From Veillonella infantium (GTDB lineage: Bacteria; Bacillota; Negativicutes; Veillonellales; Veillonellaceae), in contig NZ_PPDD01000012.1 of assembly GCF_002959895.1 (NCBI RefSeq), positions 1 to 64,000 on the forward strand: DNA of 64,000 nt. The letters run 5' to 3'. Shown piece after piece: positions 1-8,083 of the stretch (position 1 is its first letter; every line of letters begins with the position of its first letter). The translations under genes and the position numbers were made by a program. Under the pieces are notes generated by a model. The model was not told the origin of the DNA. It saw only the letters and a list, made by a program, of their open reading frames with translations, and ran no database searches.

Positions 1-230
1 GCAATCAACTACAAGAGGATATAGCGCAAGATACATTAAACTTTAAAGAATACACCGACCCGTTTACGGGTGAGCCAGTAAAATAGGCAAAATAAAAGCC
101 CCCGAGTAGGGGGCAGCCAGTGGTAATAGAGTGGTTGTCAGATCATTCAATGCCCTCTTTAGAGGGCCACCACTAGAGAAAGACCCTTATAGGGTCAGAG
201 CAAACCACCCGTTCTACGGGTGGTTATGAT
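1..230 (+). mobile_element. Right part of an IS200/IS605-family element (left part outside window)
   Basis: The first 86 bases encode the tail of a TnpA transposase. The following 140 bases are non-coding and packed with short hairpins. The last of these (203-225) is a perfect 10-bp stem with a 3-base loop. A near-identical hairpin closes the second element at 14801-14823, preceded in both by the same GAGCA motif, so these are the subterminal right-end hairpins recognised by Y1 transposases. The exact right boundary is not certain. Confidence 0.75.
3..86 (+). CDS. tnpA: IS200/IS605 TnpA transposase, C-terminal fragment (partial)
   Basis: This is the last 27 codons of a gene that begins before the window. 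The tail contains the residues FKEYTDPFTGEPVK just before the stop. It matches in pattern the tail KEYEDPFKGSK that is encoded, out of frame, at the end of the TnpA gene near 14.65 kb. That similarity and the shared right-end hairpin identify it as the C-terminus of a Y1 (HUH) single-strand transposase of the IS200/IS605 group. TnpA cuts and rejoins single-stranded DNA at subterminal hairpins. Whether this copy is intact cannot be judged because the catalytic HUH and tyrosine motifs lie outside the window. The two tails differ enough to suggest separate subtypes rather than identical copies. Confidence 0.7.
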   Translation, partial: NQLQEDIAQDTLNFKEYTDPFTGEPVK

Positions 231-306
231 TATCTTTTAAAAATCTGTTTATGGTATACTATTGATAGGTAGTAAAGCGTACAAAATTATCTACAATATA
301 ACAGAA

Positions 307-333
307 AAGGACGAGTTGCAACTCGTCCTTTTT
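307..333 (+). terminator. Perfect 12-bp palindromic intrinsic terminator upstream of the GNAT gene
   Basis: A perfect 12+12 palindrome (307-330) is followed by a run of T. An extended -10 like element (TGGTATACT, 252-260) lies about 50 bases upstream. The unit could therefore be a short (about 65-nt) terminated transcript or a leader attenuator for the acetyltransferase at 442. The rest of the 87-441 gap holds only the IS right end and an AT-rich stretch with a TATAAT near 376. Confidence 0.65.
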
Positions 334-441
334 CTTGCGTGTTAGCGTTATTTTTATATATTATGTTATATAGATATAATATAGAAATAATTTTAGTTTC
401 GGATACCGGATTTTGGATACCAACAATTTTGAGGAATTCTT

Positions 442-942
442 ATGAGTGAATTAGTAATACGACCAATTACAAAGGATGATATCGCAGCTTGTTTAGATAT
501 TTATAATTACGAGGTTGTGAACGGCGTAGCAACGCTTGATCTTGAGCCGCGTACGTTGCCAGAGTGGCAGGAGTGGTATGAGGCGCATCAAACGCAGGAA
601 CACTGCATTTTTGCAGGCCTTATAGATGATGTAGTTGTAGGCTATGCATCGCTTTCACCGTATAGAACAAAGGATGCTTTCAAAAGCACCGTGGAATTAT
701 CTATTTACATTCATCAAGATTATAGAGGTAAGGGCGTGGCATCTAAATTGATGGCCCATATATTAAAACATGCGAAAGAAACGGAAACATTACATACGGT
801 TGTGTCTGTCATTACGGCGGGAAATGCGGCAAGTACAGCATTACATGAACGGTTTGGATTTACCTACTGTGGTCTAACACCGCAAGTTGGTTTCAAACAT
901 GGTAAATATCAGGATACCGAAACATACGCATTATTGGTATAA
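442..942 (+). CDS. GNAT acetyltransferase, phosphinothricin/methionine-sulfone acetyltransferase-like
   Basis: This 166-residue protein has the single-domain GNAT fold. The N-terminus (IRPITKDDIAACLDIYNYEV) and the following VATLDLEPRT segment match the phosphinothricin/methionine-sulfoximine N-acetyltransferase subfamily. The acetyl-CoA pyrophosphate-binding loop is seen as RGKGVASKLM around residues 95-104, and the tail HERFGFTYCG is the usual beta-6/7 region. Members acetylate the alpha-amino group of glutamate analogues and related amino acids in the cytoplasm using acetyl-CoA. The start has a GAGG ribosome binding site 8 bases upstream. The gene stands alone after the IS end and its palindromic terminator. 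The true substrate cannot be read from the sequence. Confidence 0.8.
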   Translation: MSELVIRPITKDDIAACLDIYNYEVVNGVATLDLEPRTLPEWQEWYEAHQTQEHCIFAGLIDDVVVGYASLSPYRTKDAFKSTVELSIYIHQDYRGKGVASKLMAHILKHAKETETLHTVVSVITAGNAASTALHERFGFTYCGLTPQVGFKHGKYQDTETYALLV

Positions 943-1026
943 TAAAACGTAGATATTAAATTACAGACTAAATGTACAGATGATAGATAAGGGTTCGCTA
1001 CGGGTTAGGGCGAATAGGGTGATTGA

Positions 1027-1890
1027 ATGAACATGAAAGATGAACGGCAGTTCGTTGGATACAGTAAGTATCGCAGCCGTCTCGTAGATGGGCATGTACA
1101 TACAGAGTTGTGTCCACATGGTAGTGGGGACCGGACTGCAATGATGATCGAAAAGGCTATTGAGTTGCGTATTGAGAAAGTATGCCTTACAGAGCATGCG
1201 CCATTGCCAAAGGCTTTTGCCGTTGAATACGGTGGTGACCAAAAGGCTTATGACACGGCGTCTTTGAAATTGAATCAAGTGGATTCCTATCTAGAATTAG
1301 GTCGTCAATTGCAACGTGCTTATGGCACGCATATCGACATCTCCCTTGGCTTTGAAGTGGATTACATTCCAGGCTTTGAGACAGATATTCAAGAGTTCCT
1401 CGACCGTTATGGTCCATTAACAGATGACAATATTTTGTCCGTTCACTTTATGGAAGGAGTGAATAATGCCTATTACTGCTTAGACTATAGCCCTAAAGAA
1501 TTTGAAAAGGGCTTTGGTCCGTGGATTCAAAAGCAATATGAGTTATATTACAAATATTACTCCACCGTGCGCCAAGCGGTGCGTGCTGATCTTGGTGAAT
1601 ATACGCCAAAACGCATTGGTCACTTTGATTTGATTAAGAAATACCAACACCACTTTGGCTTTGAGCGTCACTTAGATCGCCGCAATGCACAGGTGGTAAG
1701 CGATATCTTGCATATCATGCGCGTACAAGGTCGCGAACTAGACTACAATATGAGCGGCTTTTTCAAACCGGATTGCCGTGAAATGTATCCAAGCCGCTTT
1801 ATTCAAGGTATGGCTGCTATCATTGGGGTACCATTTGTACTAGGCTCTGATGCACATAGCATAGCTGATATAGAAAAAATTTGGGGCTAG
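1027..1890 (+). CDS. hisJ: Histidinol-phosphatase, PHP family (HisJ/HisK type)
   Basis: The 287-residue protein is a PHP-domain phosphatase. The metal-binding motifs are visible in order: DGHVHTELCPHG near residue 20, CLTEHAPLP near 55, GFEVDYIPGFE near 115, SVHFMEG near 140, GHFDLIKKY near 200 and the closing GSDAHSIADI near 275. This order is typical of histidinol-phosphatases that hydrolyse L-histidinol phosphate to histidinol, the penultimate step of histidine synthesis, with a metal cluster at the active site. The start is at an ATG with only a weak AGGG upstream; a second ATG two codons later is equally possible. A hisF remnant follows directly, suggesting a histidine gene cluster that has decayed or been rearranged. 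Other PHP phosphoesterases are the main alternative. Confidence 0.82.
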   Translation: MNMKDERQFVGYSKYRSRLVDGHVHTELCPHGSGDRTAMMIEKAIELRIEKVCLTEHAPLPKAFAVEYGGDQKAYDTASLKLNQVDSYLELGRQLQRAYGTHIDISLGFEVDYIPGFETDIQEFLDRYGPLTDDNILSVHFMEGVNNAYYCLDYSPKEFEKGFGPWIQKQYELYYKYYSTVRQAVRADLGEYTPKRIGHFDLIKKYQHHFGFERHLDRRNAQVVSDILHIMRVQGRELDYNMSGFFKPDCREMYPSRFIQGMAAIIGVPFVLGSDAHSIADIEKIWG

Positions 1891-1894
1891 ATTG

Positions 1895-2305
1895 ATGAGA
1901 AAGCTTTTGTTTGGGATTATTATTCTCATAACTCTAATAACAGCTTTTATAGCTTATATGTTTTATCATGAACCATCATCTAATGAGCTAGTTGGGCGCA
2001 GTGTAGCTTTAGAATGAGCAAAAGAAGCGGTAGGTCATGGTGCAGGTGAGTTATTGGTAACGAGTATCGATAGACATGACACGGGGCGGGGCTTTGATAT
2101 TGAATTATATCAAGCTTTAACAGAGGTTGTAGATGTACCTGTAACAGCCTTTGGTGGTGCTGGAAATATACAGCATTTTGTGGATTTATTTACAAAGACG
2201 AATGTAACTGGAGCTCTTGTGGGGGCGTTGTTACATAACAAAGTTTTAACTATAAAAGATATTAAAAAGACCCTACATAAATCAGGAGTCGCAGCAAGAC
2301 AATAG
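1895..2305 (+). pseudogene. hisF: hisF-like remnant (C-terminal part of imidazole glycerol phosphate synthase cyclase) with an in-frame TGA
   Basis: Reading from ATG 1895 gives 40 codons of a hydrophobic segment, then TGA at 2015-2017, then an open frame to 2305. The downstream part shows the C-terminal barrel of HisF: AKEAVGHGAGELLVTSIDR, then ELYQALTEVVDVPVTAFGG and GNIQHF. In HisF the residue before AKE is usually tryptophan, so the TGA probably replaces a TGG codon. The N-terminal two thirds of HisF are absent and are replaced by an unrelated membrane-like sequence. The product could not make a cyclase. It follows the histidinol-phosphatase gene directly, and a terminator follows it. Translation from an internal ATG at 2054 would give only an 83-residue fragment. 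I regard the locus as broken. Confidence 0.8.
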
Positions 2306-2330
2306 ATAATTACTATCAAAATAAAATGAT

Positions 2331-2365
2331 AAAAGCATTCTCTAAGTAACGGAGAATGCTTTTTA
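2331..2365 (+). terminator. Intrinsic terminator after the hisF remnant
   Basis: A 9-bp stem (AGCATTCTC with GAGAATGCT, 8-base loop) is followed by TTTTAG. Confidence 0.8.
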
Positions 2366-2412
2366 GTTATGTCTTTAACTCATAATGTACATCCAAAATG
2401 AGAAATTGATAA

Positions 2413-2459
2413 TTGACACTTCTATGTTTAGTACTTACAATATTATTGTAAGTACTAAA
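2413..2459 (+). promoter_or_regulatory. cstA promoter with a perfect 15-bp inverted repeat overlapping the -10
   Basis: TTGACA at 2413-2418 and TACAAT at 2436-2441 are spaced by exactly 17 bases. The -10 element lies inside the left arm of a perfect inverted repeat (2427-2441 with 2445-2459, 3-base spacer, 15 bp per arm). This is the arrangement of an operator for a dimeric repressor. It lies about 95 bases before the start codon of cstA. Confidence 0.8.
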
Positions 2460-2552
2460 AGTTTTGAGAGCCAATGTGGCATGGATGTGCAAAAGATTTA
2501 TCAGATATTTTTATATAACACCATGTCACACAAGACAATTGGAGGTGTTTAT

Positions 2553-4385
2553 ATGGTTATGAATGGTATTTACTTAGTTATAGCCTCCGCGTGTATTCTA
2601 ATTTTAGCGTACCGCTTTTATGGGGCTTTCATAGCGGCGAAAGTATTAACATTGGATGAGTATCGTCCAACGCCAGCTATGGTCCACAATGATGGTCACG
2701 ATTACGTGCCCACAAACAAATGGGTAACATTTGGTCATCACTTTGCAGCGATTGCTGGTGCAGGCCCTCTTGTAGGCCCTGTTATCGCAGCCCAGTTCGG
2801 GTATTTACCTGGTGCATTATGGATCCTTATCGGTTCCGTATTAGCCGGCGCTGTACATGACATGGTTATCTTGTTCGCATCCGTTCGCTATGATGGTAAA
2901 TCTATTGCGGATATTGCACGAGAAGAAATTAGTAAATTCGCTGGTTTCGGTGCTATGCTAGCTACATTGTTCCTATTGATTATCACCCTTGCTGGTATGG
3001 CCGTAGTAGTAGCTAACGCATTGCATAACTCCCCATGGGGTTTCTTCTCCGTATTTGCTACAATTCCAATCGCTATTTTCATTGGTATTTATTTGAAATG
3101 GTTGCGTCCTGGTAAAATTCAAGAAGCAACTATTATCGGTGTAGCGTTGATCTTCGCAGCTATTATCTACGGTCCAAACGTAGCAGCTAGTGAATACGCT
3201 TCTTGGTTTACATATGACTTGCAAACCATCGAAATCATGCTTGCCGTGTATGGTTTCTTTGCAGCAGCATTGCCAGTTTGGTTATTGCTTGCTCCTCGTG
3301 ACTACTTGTCCACATACCTTAAAATCGGTACAATCGGCGCATTGGCTCTTGGTATTATCATCGTAATGCCTGAAATTCAAATGCCAGCTGTAACTCCTTA
3401 CATCTGGGGTGGCGGTCCTGTATTGAAAGGTTCTGTATTCCCTTATATCTTCATTACTATCGCATGTGGTGCGTTATCTGGTTTCCATACTGTTATCGCA
3501 ACAGGTACAACACCTAAAATGCTTACTAATGAAAAAGAAATCTTGCCTATCGGTTATGGTGCAATGTTAACAGAAGGCTTCATCGCTATGATGGCGTTGA
3601 TTGCCGCAACTGCATTGCATCCAGATGATTACTTTGCAATCAACTCCACTGTTGAATCCTTCAAAGCATTAGGCCTTCAAGTTCATGAATTGCCAGCATT
3701 GTCTGCAATGGTTGGTGAAGACTTGATGCACCGTCCTGGTGGCGCCGTATCCCTTGCAGTAGGTATGGCTCATATCTTCTCCAGATTGCCTAACATGGAT
3801 CACTTGCTAGGTTACTGGTATCACTTCTGTATCATGTTCGAAGCATTGTTCATCATGACTTTGATCGATGCTGGTACTCGTGTAGGTCGTTACTTACTTC
3901 AAGAATTATTAGGTCATTTCCATCCTAAATTCAACGACCAACATTGGGCTCCTGGCGTTTATGGTTGTGCAGCTTTAATTTGTATTTTGTGGGGCTACCT
4001 AGTTCTACAAGGTAACATCGGTATTATCTGGCCTTTATTCGGCGTATCTAACCAATTATTAGGTACTATGACATTAGCTGTAGGTACTACAGTTATCATG
4101 CGACTTGGCCGCAAACGTTATGCATGGGTAACAGGTATTCCTTGTATCCTTATGGCTATCGTTGCTATCGCTGCGGACTTTGAAAACGTATTTAACAGCT
4201 ATATCCCAGCTGGTAAATGGATCCTAGTAGCATTCAGTGCTGCTATGTTCCTCATGATCCTTATCGTATTGGTAGAAGCTGTACGCAGCTGGATTCGCTT
4301 GTCCAATATTCCTCAAGATTATCGTACACAAGCTGAAATCGAAGCTGAAAGCCTTGTAAAATACGGTAAAGAAGCAAAAGCATAA
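2553..4385 (+). CDS. cstA: Carbon starvation protein CstA-family transporter
   Basis: This is a 610-residue polytopic membrane protein with about 16 hydrophobic segments. The N-terminal region shows the family signature: AYRFYGAF, the segment VPTNKWVTFGHHFAAIAGAGPLVGP (residues about 50-75) and GAVHDMVILFASVRYDG. CstA and its relatives (BtsT) are inner-membrane carriers for peptides or pyruvate, induced on carbon limitation. For a lactate/pyruvate-fermenting anaerobe, pyruvate exchange is a reasonable guess. The start chosen is ATG 2553, because GGAGG lies 7 bases upstream; a longer in-frame reading beginning at 2385 would run through the promoter and operator palindrome and is not credible. 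The gene is monocistronic, with a terminator at 4411. The operator-like repeat at its promoter suggests tight repression. Confidence 0.93.
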   Translation: MVMNGIYLVIASACILILAYRFYGAFIAAKVLTLDEYRPTPAMVHNDGHDYVPTNKWVTFGHHFAAIAGAGPLVGPVIAAQFGYLPGALWILIGSVLAGAVHDMVILFASVRYDGKSIADIAREEISKFAGFGAMLATLFLLIITLAGMAVVVANALHNSPWGFFSVFATIPIAIFIGIYLKWLRPGKIQEATIIGVALIFAAIIYGPNVAASEYASWFTYDLQTIEIMLAVYGFFAAALPVWLLLAPRDYLSTYLKIGTIGALALGIIIVMPEIQMPAVTPYIWGGGPVLKGSVFPYIFITIACGALSGFHTVIATGTTPKMLTNEKEILPIGYGAMLTEGFIAMMALIAATALHPDDYFAINSTVESFKALGLQVHELPALSAMVGEDLMHRPGGAVSLAVGMAHIFSRLPNMDHLLGYWYHFCIMFEALFIMTLIDAGTRVGRYLLQELLGHFHPKFNDQHWAPGVYGCAALICILWGYLVLQGNIGIIWPLFGVSNQLLGTMTLAVGTTVIMRLGRKRYAWVTGIPCILMAIVAIAADFENVFNSYIPAGKWILVAFSAAMFLMILIVLVEAVRSWIRLSNIPQDYRTQAEIEAESLVKYGKEAKA

Positions 4386-4410
4386 TAGCTTGTTTTATTA
4401 AATATTTAAA

Positions 4411-4440
4411 AGAGCACTCGTTATGAGTGCTCTTTTTTTA
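4411..4440 (+). terminator. Intrinsic terminator of cstA
   Basis: A 9-bp stem (AGAGCACTC/GAGTGCTCT) with a 5-base loop is followed by seven T. Confidence 0.9.
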
Positions 4441-4499
4441 GATAATTAGTATGTTTCATAGAAATTTATGGGATTGAAAATAAAATTCTATAGAATTTG

Positions 4500-4612
4500 T
4501 TGACATACATTATAATCTAATATACGATGTATGTAGTGATGTATATTACTACAATAAAATAGTTAGGTAACGGCGCCTTGCATGCAGAGTTTCTGCGAGC
4601 AAGGCGCTTTTT
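4500..4612 (+). promoter_or_regulatory. amt promoter and leader ending in a terminator hairpin (possible attenuator)
   Basis: TTGACA (4500-4505) and TACGAT (4523-4528) form a likely promoter. The leader ends with a strong hairpin (4573-4581 pairing with 4599-4607, GCGCCTTGC/GCAAGGCGC, with an inner GCAG/CTGC stem) followed by five T. This terminator lies only 20 bases before the amt start, inside the same transcript. Transcription of amt must therefore pass it, which suggests regulation by attenuation. I see no known riboswitch consensus. Confidence 0.65.
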
Positions 4613-4631
4613 GTATGGAAAGGAGTTTCTT

Positions 4632-5909
4632 ATGGTCAATATGATTGATACGGGCAACACAGCATGGGTCTTGTTATGCACTGCCTTAGTATTCTTTATG
4701 ACACCTGGTTTAGCGTTGTTTTATGGTGGGATGGCGCGTAGTAAAAATGTGCTAGGTACGATCATGCAGAGCTTCTTTTTAATTGGAGTTATTTCTGTTG
4801 AGTTTATTTTGTTAGGGTATACTTTGATTTTTGGTGATGATATACATGGTATCATCGGCGATTTTAGTAAATTTGGTCTTGGTGGTGCGGAAACAACCAT
4901 CTTAAGTGATACCCATATTCCTGAGCTTGCTTTTGTAGCGTTCCAATGCATGTTTGCTGTTATTGCACCAGCCATCATGAGTGGCTCTATTACAGGACGG
5001 ATGCGCTTTGCACCCTTTGTAGTATTTGCTTTGCTATGGTCTATCTTTATATATAATCCGATGGCCCATTGGATTTGGGGCGGTGGATTCCTTAGTGATT
5101 TAGGTGCATTAGACTTCGCCGGTGGACTTGCGATACACGTTTTGTCTGGCGTATCTGGATTGACATTATGTATGCTGTTAGGCCGTCGCCGAGGCTATGG
5201 ACGCATGCCTATGCTGCCGCACCATTTGCCGATGACAATTCTTGGAGCTGCTATTCTATGGTTTGGATGGTTTGGCTTTAATGCAGGATCTGCCCTTGGC
5301 GTAGGCTTCCTTGCAGCTAATGCAGTGTTAACTACACAAATCTCTGCAGCTGTTGGTATTGTAGGATGGGTGTTAGTAGAAATGCTGCATCGCGGTAAAC
5401 CTACTGTGTTAGGGGCTGCCTCTGGTGGTGTATCTGGGCTAGTAGCCATTACACCAGCGGCAGGCTTTGTAACGCCTATGGCGGCCATTATAATTGGTTT
5501 TGTAGGTGCCGTTGTATGTTATCTAGCGGTAGCCATTATTAAAAACCGTATTGGTTACGATGATTCTCTTGATGCCTTTGGTATTCATGGTGTAGGCGGT
5601 ACATGGGGCGCTATTGCTACCGGTTTATGGGCTACCACAACTATTAATCCAGATGGGGCGAATGGGTTGTTCTATGGTGGTTCATTGTTAGGTCCTCAAT
5701 TGCTTTCACTCGTGATTGCCTATGTATTTGCTATTGTAGGTACATTTATACTATTTAAAATCGTTAGCGCTTTCATGGATATGCGTGTTAGCATTGGTTC
5801 TGAATCACTTGGTATTGATATTAGTGAACATGGCGAAGGCGCTTATAATCAATCTGAATTTAAAAGCTCAGGTCGTTTTATTTCGTCCAATCAAACGTCC
5901 TTGTTATGA
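4632..5909 (+). CDS. amt: Ammonium transporter (Amt/AmtB family)
   Basis: The 425-residue protein has 11 transmembrane segments and the Amt signatures. These are DTGNTAWVLLCTALVFFMTPGLALFYGG at the N-terminus (first 35 residues), the AHWIWGGGFL stretch after TM4-5, and the two pore histidine regions AIHVLSGVSGL and FGIHGVGGTWG. It conducts ammonium/ammonia across the cytoplasmic membrane as a trimer. ATG 4632 was chosen because AAAGGAG sits 8 bases upstream and the protein then begins a few residues before the conserved first helix; an upstream in-frame ATG at 4578 falls inside the terminator hairpin. glnK follows after 38 bases, the standard pairing in which the PII protein plugs the channel when nitrogen is plentiful. 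Regulation may include the leader terminator just upstream. Confidence 0.95.
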   Translation: MVNMIDTGNTAWVLLCTALVFFMTPGLALFYGGMARSKNVLGTIMQSFFLIGVISVEFILLGYTLIFGDDIHGIIGDFSKFGLGGAETTILSDTHIPELAFVAFQCMFAVIAPAIMSGSITGRMRFAPFVVFALLWSIFIYNPMAHWIWGGGFLSDLGALDFAGGLAIHVLSGVSGLTLCMLLGRRRGYGRMPMLPHHLPMTILGAAILWFGWFGFNAGSALGVGFLAANAVLTTQISAAVGIVGWVLVEMLHRGKPTVLGAASGGVSGLVAITPAAGFVTPMAAIIIGFVGAVVCYLAVAIIKNRIGYDDSLDAFGIHGVGGTWGAIATGLWATTTINPDGANGLFYGGSLLGPQLLSLVIAYVFAIVGTFILFKIVSAFMDMRVSIGSESLGIDISEHGEGAYNQSEFKSSGRFISSNQTSLL

Positions 5910-5947
5910 TTTGTGAATGATAGATAGTACTTGTAGGAGATAAATAT

Positions 5948-6310
5948 ATGAAACGGATGAAAAAGGTAGATATTATTGCTCGTGCTGAGCAACTAGAGGA
6001 TTTAAAAGAGGCCTTAAACAAGATTGGTATTCAAGGTATGACAGTATCACAAGTCTTTGGCTGTGGTCTACAAAAGGGCCATACCGAAGTATATCGGGGC
6101 CAACAATACGATGTAAATCTCATTCCTATGGTAAAGGTGGAAACCGTTGTATGTGATGTGCCTGTTGACCTTGTCATGGACACAGCACGAAATACTTTAC
6201 AAACCGGTGAAGTAGGAGACGGTAAAATTTTTGTATATGATGTAGAAGACGCAATGCGTATACGTACAGGTACAAGAGGCACCAAAGCTGTAACCGACGA
6301 TGAAGCATAA
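5948..6310 (+). CDS. glnK: Nitrogen regulatory protein PII
   Basis: This 120-residue protein is a PII-family trimeric signal protein. It has the T-loop sequence QKGHTEVYRGQQYDVNLIPMVK, the B-loop TGEVGDGKIFVYDVEDAMRIRTG and the conserved C-terminal strand. PII proteins bind ATP/ADP and 2-oxoglutarate and block the cognate Amt channel through the T-loop. The tyrosine at residue 54 (position 51 if translation starts at the internal ATG three codons later) corresponds to the residue uridylylated in enteric PII, so the modification site is retained. The gene follows amt by 38 bases with its own AGGAG site, and the pair is probably co-transcribed. I use the symbol glnK because of this linkage; the sequence alone does not separate GlnK from GlnB. 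Confidence 0.93.
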   Translation: MKRMKKVDIIARAEQLEDLKEALNKIGIQGMTVSQVFGCGLQKGHTEVYRGQQYDVNLIPMVKVETVVCDVPVDLVMDTARNTLQTGEVGDGKIFVYDVEDAMRIRTGTRGTKAVTDDEA

Positions 6311-6335
6311 ATACTGAATACTTACATCTTCAACG

Positions 6336-6350
6336 TGATATAATAATTCT
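6336..6350 (+). promoter_or_regulatory. Extended -10 promoter immediately before the AsmA-like gene
   Basis: TGATATAAT (6336-6344) is an ideal extended -10 element. Its expected start point falls on or within a few bases of the ATG at 6351, so the mRNA may have no leader. No Shine-Dalgarno sequence is present before the ATG. Confidence 0.55.
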
Positions 6351-7967
6351 ATGAAACATTACGTGCGTTCTTATTGGACAAAATATAAACAATTGTATAA
6401 GAAAGGCTTAAAAGGCATTGCTGCTTTTCTTGCCATTGGAGCGATTATAGTCTTTGTGCTCGCTACGATAGCGAGCCGTGGAATGGGCGTTATTTTTAAC
6501 GAGGTAATGGCTCGTCAAACGATGATGAGAGGGACTGTAACGGTAGAGAGTTTAACTGCAACACCATGGGGGACATTATCCTTTACTGACTTGGTATGGA
6601 AGGATCCAGAAGGCCGAGAGTTGCTCACAGTGCCAGATGGAAAGATTCGCGTTAATATGTGGGACGTAATAACACGGAATTTTAAGGCCTCTGCTATAAA
6701 CGGAATCGAGCTAAATGATGCGACCATTGTAGTCGATTTAGATGATAACAACCGTCTTGACTTTGTGCCTGCTTCACCTGATGTAAACAAGCCACTTAAT
6801 GAGGTAGAGCCGCGACCTAAACCTCCTAAAAAGACGACTCAAGAGCGACAGGAGGAACTAGGCAAGAAGGTTCGTAACTTTAATTGGGACGGTCAACATT
6901 TAAATCTTACGATTACATTGAGAAATAACCAGCTGGAAATCTTTCAGAAAAATCGTCACTATGTAATGAAGAACGTGAACTCTAAGATACATCTTGATAG
7001 TAACCGTGCTATTCGCATCGATATGGAGACGGGGAAGTTTGGTGGTACAGCCATTGGCGATGGCCTTACACTAAAAGGGCGTGTTGATCTAAAGGATGTA
7101 TTAAAGCATCGCATGCCTCAGTTAGACTTACAGTTTGATGTAAAGGGTGTGGACCCATCATCACTCGGTTTTGGCGATAATATCCACGATGCAATGACCT
7201 TGCTGACAAAGGTAACAGGTGATTTTAATCGTCCATTGGCTAAAGGTCGTGTAACGATGCCTGTTTTACGAATTCCGGCGCTTACCTTTGAAAATGTAGT
7301 AGGTGATGTGACATACCAAGACGGTATTTTGAACTTTGAAAATGTAAATGCCAATGTATACGGCGGAAAGCTAGAGGCAAAGGGCATATATAACTTAGAT
7401 ACTCGGGCTTATACGATTACAGGGATAGCAAAGGATCTAGATAGTAGTGAGGCTCTTAAAACACCTGAATTTGTTGTACCTGTGTCGGCTAATTTGAACT
7501 TTAAAAGTGAAGGGATGCCTCGTGATATGGAGGTGTGGGGGGATTTCTGGTCTGGTGAAGGTCGTTATATGCTCATTCCCATAAAAAGTATTACAGGGAA
7601 CTTTCATAATAAGGGACGACATTTATCATTTAGTGATGTGAAAGTTAATACGAATATTACGACCATTTCCACAGATGCATTGAGTATTAATAATGGTCAG
7701 CTTACCATGGGTCCTCTCAATATCACATCCCACGGGGGCAGTAATTTTATCATCTATGATGAAGACTCATTTGACGAGCTAGATGAGAATATGGACCGAA
7801 TTAAAGAGGGCATGAAGCAAGCTAGTGGAAATAGTAAGCGTGCCTCGGAATCGGCAAAAGGTCTTAAAGATGTCAAGATTCCTGACGATGTAAAAGGATC
7901 TATTAAAGACTTGAAACGACAAATGGATTCTGTGAAAGACAGTGTTGAAGGCATCAAAATTAATTGA
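6351..7967 (+). CDS. AsmA-like inner-membrane anchored protein
   Basis: This 538-residue protein has a short basic N-terminus, one transmembrane helix (about residues 22-42) and a large region of beta-rich repeats facing the periplasm. The pattern WGTLSFTDLVWKDPEGRELLTVPDGKIRVNM near residue 75, the later NVVGDVTYQDGILNFENVNANVYGGKLEAKG near 315, and the repeated alternation of short strands are typical of the AsmA/TamB/YhdP superfamily. Members bridge the inner and outer membranes and move lipids to the outer membrane. The last 60 residues are charged and helical (KGLKDVKIPDDVKGSIKD), probably a coiled coil. It supports a diderm envelope. It sits 40 bases after glnK but has its own extended -10 box and no ribosome binding site. 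The family call rests on pattern resemblance, so the exact function is open. Confidence 0.7.
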   Translation: MKHYVRSYWTKYKQLYKKGLKGIAAFLAIGAIIVFVLATIASRGMGVIFNEVMARQTMMRGTVTVESLTATPWGTLSFTDLVWKDPEGRELLTVPDGKIRVNMWDVITRNFKASAINGIELNDATIVVDLDDNNRLDFVPASPDVNKPLNEVEPRPKPPKKTTQERQEELGKKVRNFNWDGQHLNLTITLRNNQLEIFQKNRHYVMKNVNSKIHLDSNRAIRIDMETGKFGGTAIGDGLTLKGRVDLKDVLKHRMPQLDLQFDVKGVDPSSLGFGDNIHDAMTLLTKVTGDFNRPLAKGRVTMPVLRIPALTFENVVGDVTYQDGILNFENVNANVYGGKLEAKGIYNLDTRAYTITGIAKDLDSSEALKTPEFVVPVSANLNFKSEGMPRDMEVWGDFWSGEGRYMLIPIKSITGNFHNKGRHLSFSDVKVNTNITTISTDALSINNGQLTMGPLNITSHGGSNFIIYDEDSFDELDENMDRIKEGMKQASGNSKRASESAKGLKDVKIPDDVKGSIKDLKRQMDSVKDSVEGIKIN

Positions 7968-8083
7968 TAAATGAAATATGTATGATGTTAACTCTCTTTC
8001 ATTTTGTGTTTAGTTGGCTGGTTTATAATAAACTTCCAGTATCATAATTTTTGATAAATGCTCTTGTGTTTTTGGAGGTTTTT

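Noticed and set aside
2385-2552. N-terminal extension of CstA starting at 2385
   Set aside because: This stretch contains the promoter and the operator palindrome, and a perfect GGAGG lies in front of ATG 2553.
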